Below are positions 60,726 to 64,000 of a DNA stretch of 64,000 bases, piece by piece. The position numbers and the translations under genes are program-made. The DNA comes from an uncultured Clostridia bacterium. Its GTDB lineage: Bacteria > Bacillota > Clostridia > Oscillospirales > Ruminococcaceae. The stretch lies in the NCBI GenBank assembly GCA_944386445.1, contig CALXBD010000054.1, positions 1 through 64,000 of the forward strand, given 5' to 3'. Numbering within the stretch: position 1 is the stretch's first letter; each line of letters opens with the position of its first letter. The notes under the pieces are model-generated. The model was not told the DNA's origin. It saw only the letters and a list, made by a program, of their open reading frames with translations, and ran no database searches.

Positions 60726-61739
60726 TTATGCGAGCTCTGCGAAGTATTTAATGGTGCGGACCATCTGGCTGGTGTAGGAGTTCTCATTGTCGTACCAGGA
60801 AACGACCTGTACCTGATAGGTATCGTCGTCGATCTTGGTGACCATGGTCTGGGTGGCGTCAAACAGAGAGCCATACCGCATACCGATTACGTCAGAAGAA
60901 ACGATAGGATCGGTGTTGTAGCCGAAGGACTCAGAAGAAGCAGCCTTCATAGCAGCATTGATTGCGTCCTTGGTAACATCTTTGCCCTTGACAACGGCGA
61001 CCAGGATAGTGGTGGAGCCGGTGAACACGGGAACACGCTGAGCAGAGCCGATGAGCTTGCCGTTCAGTTCGGGGATAACCAGGCCGATTGCCTTAGCAGC
61101 GCCGGTGGAGTTAGGAACGATGTTAGCAGCGCCGGCACGGGCACGACGGAGGTCGCCTTTACGATGAGGGCCGTCCAGGATCATCTGGTCGCCGGTGTAA
61201 GCATGAACGGTGGTCATGATGCCGCTCTGGATGGGGAATGCATCGTTCAGAGCCTTAGCCATAGGAGCCAAGCAGTTGGTGGTGCAGGAAGCGGCGGAGA
61301 TGATCTGATCCTCAGCGGTCAGGGTCTTCTCGTTGACGCTGTAGACGATGGTCTTCAGATCGTTGCCGGCGGGAGCGGAGATAACGACCTTCTTGGCACC
61401 AGCTTTGATGTGAGCGGAAGCTTTTTCTTTGCTGGTATAGAAGCCGGTGCATTCCAGCACGACGTCAACGCCCAGTTCGCCCCAGGGGCACTCGGAAGCG
61501 TCTTTGATTGCGTAGATGGTGATCTTCTTGCCGTCGACGACGATGTAATTCTCGCCGGCCTCGACGGTATGGCCCTCGTAACGGCCCTGAGCGGTGTCGT
61601 ACTTGAGCAGGTGGGCCAGCATTTCAGGGCTGGTCAGGTCGTTGATCGCAACGACTTCATAGCCTTCCGCAGCGAACATCTGGCGGAATGCGAGACGGCC
61701 GATACGGCCAAAACCATTGATTGCAACTTTAACTGCCAT
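60726..61739 (-). CDS. gapA: Glyceraldehyde-3-phosphate dehydrogenase
   Basis: Central glycolysis enzyme; 337 residues, normal length. NAD-binding [11 protein letters not shown] (about 8-18), catalytic Cys in [12 protein letters not shown] (about 150-161), phosphate-site HAYTGDQ and C-terminal [14 protein letters not shown] are all present. Strong codon bias indicates high expression. ATG follows TGGAGG, with a promoter at 61775-61803. It stands alone, with its own terminator. Confidence 0.98.
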   Translation of the reverse strand: MAVKVAINGFGRIGRLAFRQMFAAEGYEVVAINDLTSPEMLAHLLKYDTAQGRYEGHTVEAGENYIVVDGKKITIYAIKDASECPWGELGVDVVLECTGFYTSKEKASAHIKAGAKKVVISAPAGNDLKTIVYSVNEKTLTAEDQIISAASCTTNCLAPMAKALNDAFPIQSGIMTTVHAYTGDQMILDGPHRKGDLRRARAGAANIVPNSTGAAKAIGLVIPELNGKLIGSAQRVPVFTGSTTILVAVVKGKDVTKDAINAAMKAASSESFGYNTDPIVSSDVIGMRYGSLFDATQTMVTKIDDDTYQVQVVSWYDNENSYTSQMVRTIKYFAELA

Positions 61740-61774
61740 AATAATAAACCTCCAAATGATTTATTCTATCTCTT

Positions 61775-61803
61775 ATTTTATACCATCTTGCAAAAAATAA
61801 CAA
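61775..61803 (-). promoter_or_regulatory. Promoter of gapA
   Basis: Leftward TTGTTA (61798-61803), 17-nt spacer, TAAAAT (61775-61780), about 36 nt before the ATG. An overlapping TATAAA two bases upstream gives an alternative -10. Confidence 0.65.
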
Positions 61804-61927
61804 GAGTTTGATAGAAATTTAACGCGCGGGAACGCATGAATTTTTTGTGAACTTCCCTTCTTTTTTTGGATGGGTTGTCGTTTTCCGGAGGGCAAATACC
61901 GCTTTGGGAATGTTCAAACAATATTCG

Positions 61928-61956
61928 TTGCTTTTCGACAAAATCTCTTGTATAAT
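61928..61956 (+). promoter_or_regulatory. Promoter of the GH25 lysozyme gene
   Basis: TTGCTT (61928-61933), 17-nt spacer, TATAAT (61951-61956). The transcript would start near 61963, leaving a 66-nt leader before the ATG at 62029. Confidence 0.72.
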
Positions 61957-62028
61957 GTCATCAAGGGCTTTATGGACGCTTGTCCGTATCAAGCACATAT
62001 TAACCAGCGTTATAACGGGAGGCATATC

Positions 62029-63086
62029 ATGGAGCAAAAAAAGAAGAAACCAGACGGCGCGGTCGCGGCTTTACGACCCTGCTGATTTTTTCCAATTTGC
62101 TGCTTTGTTTGGCACTGGCTGCTGCCATTTTTATCGTGCTACAGTCAGAACATCGAGAAGACCAGCGCACCGTGGCTGCCATGGCGGAAACCAGTGAACT
62201 GCGCTCTGACCTGGATGAAGCTCAAAGCAGAATTTCCGAACTGGAGGAGACTACCATTCCCATCGAAACATTTAAAGGATATGCCCAGCAATACGGAATC
62301 GGCTCCGAATTCATACAGCGCTTCTTCGATGATGTCGTCGTTTATAAGGACGATACAGGGGGAGTCGTATATCAGCCAATTGATTACGAACTGAAACAGA
62401 ACGATTATAACTGGGATAACCTGGTGCGGGAAAACGGAAGGATCTATTATCGCCCTGAAAATGGTCCCGAAGCATTATTGGGGGTAGATGTTTCTACCCA
62501 TCAGGGGGAAATCGACTGGGAAAAGGTTGCTGCCGACGGGATCGATTTTGCGATTCTGAGATTGGGATACCGGGGTTATGGAGAATCCGGCATTATGAAA
62601 CTCGACGACCGGTTTGAGGAAAATTATCAGGGCGCTGTCGCGGCAGGTCTGCCGGTGGGCGTTTATTTCTACTCCCAGGCCATCACCGTAGAAGAGGGAT
62701 TGGAGGAAGCCCAGCTGGTTCTGGATACATTGGACGGCAGGGATCTGGCTTTTCCTATAGTCTTCGATCAGGAGGAAGTTTTTGAGGCGGATGCGCGTAC
62801 CGACGATCTGGAATCCGATATGGCGACGGATATTGCCATCGCGTTCTGTGACAAGATTGCCGAAGCGGGTTATCGCCCCATGATCTATGCAAATACCAAA
62901 TGGTTCATGGCTCAAATGGATTTTTCCAGATTGGATCAATATGACAAATGGCTGGCACAATATTATCGCACCCCGTTTTTCCCCTATCAGTTTCAGATGT
63001 GGCAATATACCAGTACCGGCTCTGTGGACGGAATCGACGGGAATGTGGATTTAAACCTTTGCTTCTATGATTATCCGGCAGAATGA
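62029..63086 (+). CDS. Membrane-anchored GH25 lysozyme, expressed only through a -1 frameshift
   Basis: The well-placed ATG at 62029 (GGGAGG 8 nt upstream) opens a frame that stops after 18 codons. A -1 shift at A AAA AAG (62037-62043) joins it exactly to the long frame: Met-Glu-Gln-Lys-Lys, then a basic RRRGRG stretch, a membrane helix (about 16-38), a coiled-coil linker with DLDEAQSRISELEE, and a GH25 muramidase domain (about 150-350). The domain starts GVDVSTHQGEIDW, with the catalytic acid pair likely in VFDQEE. It cleaves cell-wall glycan outside the membrane. Without the shift, translation could only begin at a TTG inside the membrane helix, with no ribosome site. It may be programmed frameshifting or an A-run length change. 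Confidence 0.8.
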
Positions 63087-63207
63087 CGCTGTCAGGGGAA
63101 TGATTTTTTCAGCTGATGCTTTAGGTACAAACGGAAAATAAGGAAACGGACACGATTTATTCATGAAAAACTAACAGGTTTTCGGATACTTTTTTGGCGC
63201 AGTTTGC

Positions 63208-63213
63208 TATACT
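63208..63213 (+). promoter_or_regulatory. Extended -10 promoter of the ROK regulator gene
   Basis: TGC-TATACT is an extended -10 element; the -35 region is poor. Downstream, CCGGC-TCT-GCCGG forms a small palindrome in the leader, a possible operator or RNA hairpin before AAGGAGG. Confidence 0.5.
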
Positions 63214-63271
63214 AAAAAGCATAAATCAAAACCGGCTCTGCCGGAAACGTCAAAAAGGAGGACGGAGCCGT

Positions 63272-64000
63272 ATGGTTGCCAATGGAATCAGTAAACTGGA
63301 TTTGAAGCGCCAAAACCGCCGGCAGGTGATACGTCTGCTGCGCAGCAATGGCCCAACATCCCGGATCGATATTGCACGACAAATCGCCATTACTAAGGCC
63401 GCCGTCACCATCATCACCAATGAGATGATCGAGCAGGGGGCCCTCTATGAAAAAGGGGAACAGATTCCCAAAGGGGGAAAACTTTCGAGGGGTCGAAAAA
63501 AAATTCTGCTGGATGTAAACCCTACCTATAAAATGGACATGGGCCTGGTTGTGGATGGCGGAAATCTTTATATCGGCCTGTGTACCCTGCATGGAGACCC
63601 TGTGGAAAAACATATGGTTTCCCTGCCCTCCGAGGGCACAGCGGAAGATATCTTTCAGTTGATTGAGAAGCTTTATCAGGAGCTTCTGTACAAAAATGAC
63701 CTCACACCTGCGCAGATTACCGGATTGGGCGTGTGTATCGCGCCGGAGTATCGGGAAATGCTGGGTGCCGGGGAGGACTGGTCTGAACTGAGCAGCCGGT
63801 TGGCTGCTTTTGCCGGACTTCCGCTCACCTTTGGCGATGTGGCACAAGGCGCCGCTATTGCGGAATATGATTATTGGCAGGCAGAATCGGAAGTTCCATA
63901 CAGTGATCTGCTGCTTTTCCGTTGCGGAAAACAGCTTTCCTGTTCGATTCTGCTGGGTGGCGAGGTTTACAAGGGCACTCACAACCGAGCGGCAATTATG
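63272..64000 (+). CDS. ROK-family transcriptional regulator, 3' end outside the window
   Basis: 243 codons are visible and stay open to the window edge. The N-terminal winged helix-turn-helix (about 10-70) contains LRSNGPTSRIDIARQIAI and AAVTIITNEMIEQGAL, typical of NagC/XylR-type ROK repressors. After the linker KLSRGRKKILLDVN the sugar-binding ROK domain begins (YKMDMGLVVDGGNLYIGLCT). The ATP-binding glycine motif is altered, as expected for a regulator and not a kinase. ATG at 63272 follows AAAAAGGAGG. It probably represses a sugar operon further right; no target is visible here. It is partial only because the window ends. Confidence 0.85.
   Translation, partial: MVANGISKLDLKRQNRRQVIRLLRSNGPTSRIDIARQIAITKAAVTIITNEMIEQGALYEKGEQIPKGGKLSRGRKKILLDVNPTYKMDMGLVVDGGNLYIGLCTLHGDPVEKHMVSLPSEGTAEDIFQLIEKLYQELLYKNDLTPAQITGLGVCIAPEYREMLGAGEDWSELSSRLAAFAGLPLTFGDVAQGAAIAEYDYWQAESEVPYSDLLLFRCGKQLSCSILLGGEVYKGTHNRAAIM

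Noticed and set aside
60477..61811. A 444-codon rightward open frame opposite gapA
   Set aside because: It is antisense to a highly biased gene; gapA and the scaffold gene explain the sequence and the frame has no family resemblance.
1..64000. CRISPR arrays, tRNA or rRNA genes, insertion sequences, prophage genes
   Set aside because: None were seen on reading; no spaced direct repeats, cloverleaf, transposase or phage structural genes could be supported.

Overview
The window looks like chromosomal DNA of an anaerobic, low-to-medium-GC Firmicute, most likely a gut Clostridia member of the Oscillospirales type. The basis is the type III glutamine synthetase, the ANTAR-regulated nitrogen genes, the GGGtGRT/scaffold pair, the YesN/AraC regulators, the LplB/YtcP-type sugar transporters without their own ATPase, and the strong AGGAGG ribosome sites. 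No rRNA, tRNA, CRISPR array or transposase was seen.

Region 1 (0.1-15.7 kb) is a nitrogen and glutamine block. A minus-strand series encodes a GXGXG glutamate-synthase subunit, glutamine synthetase I, an ANTAR RNA-binding regulator, and the glutamine amidotransferases PurF, CarA and GuaA. Upstream lie purA and two further pieces of a split glutamate synthase (an FMN/Fe-S subunit and a glutaminase subunit). Divergent from these are glutamine synthetase III and an ammonium transporter fused to a PII domain. Three leaders here (glutamate synthase, glnN, amt) share one design: a -10 box, then about 10 nt later a small hairpin with an AAAGGC or AAAGAC hexaloop, whose 3' half is also the 5' arm of a terminator-like stem. 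That is the signature of ANTAR antitermination, but with one hairpin at the very 5' end instead of the usual tandem pair. The ANTAR protein encoded here has lost the phospho-acceptor aspartate of its receiver domain. Together these suggest a compact nitrogen circuit not driven by a kinase, and this is the best candidate for something new in the window.

Region 2 (15.9-40.2 kb) is glycan catabolism. It holds Gfo/Idh oxidoreductases, a GH38 alpha-mannosidase, a large heparinase II/III-like protein, small amidohydrolases, a sugar ABC transporter with a YesM/YesN two-component system, and a NagA-ROK kinase-M20 operon. At about 17.25 kb two 5'-truncated genes meet head to head, which is a rearrangement or assembly breakpoint. 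Region 3 (40.3-49.4 kb) is fructan/sugar use: a PfkB kinase, a GH32 hydrolase, a membrane AraC regulator and a second binding-protein transporter with a palindromic operator over its -35 box.

Region 4 (49.4-64 kb) is mixed. It contains a VWA protein, two oxidoreductases, a HTH regulator with a cysteine-ladder repeat and an operator array, a YfcE-type phosphodiesterase, an AraC/GH13 divergent pair, an esterase-like hydrolase, the GGGtGRT/NifU-like pair, gapA, a GH25 lysozyme and the start of a ROK regulator. Three genes here (VWA, HTH, lysozyme) are each interrupted by a single-base frame change at a homopolymer. The lysozyme case coincides with a classic A AAA AAG slippery heptamer.
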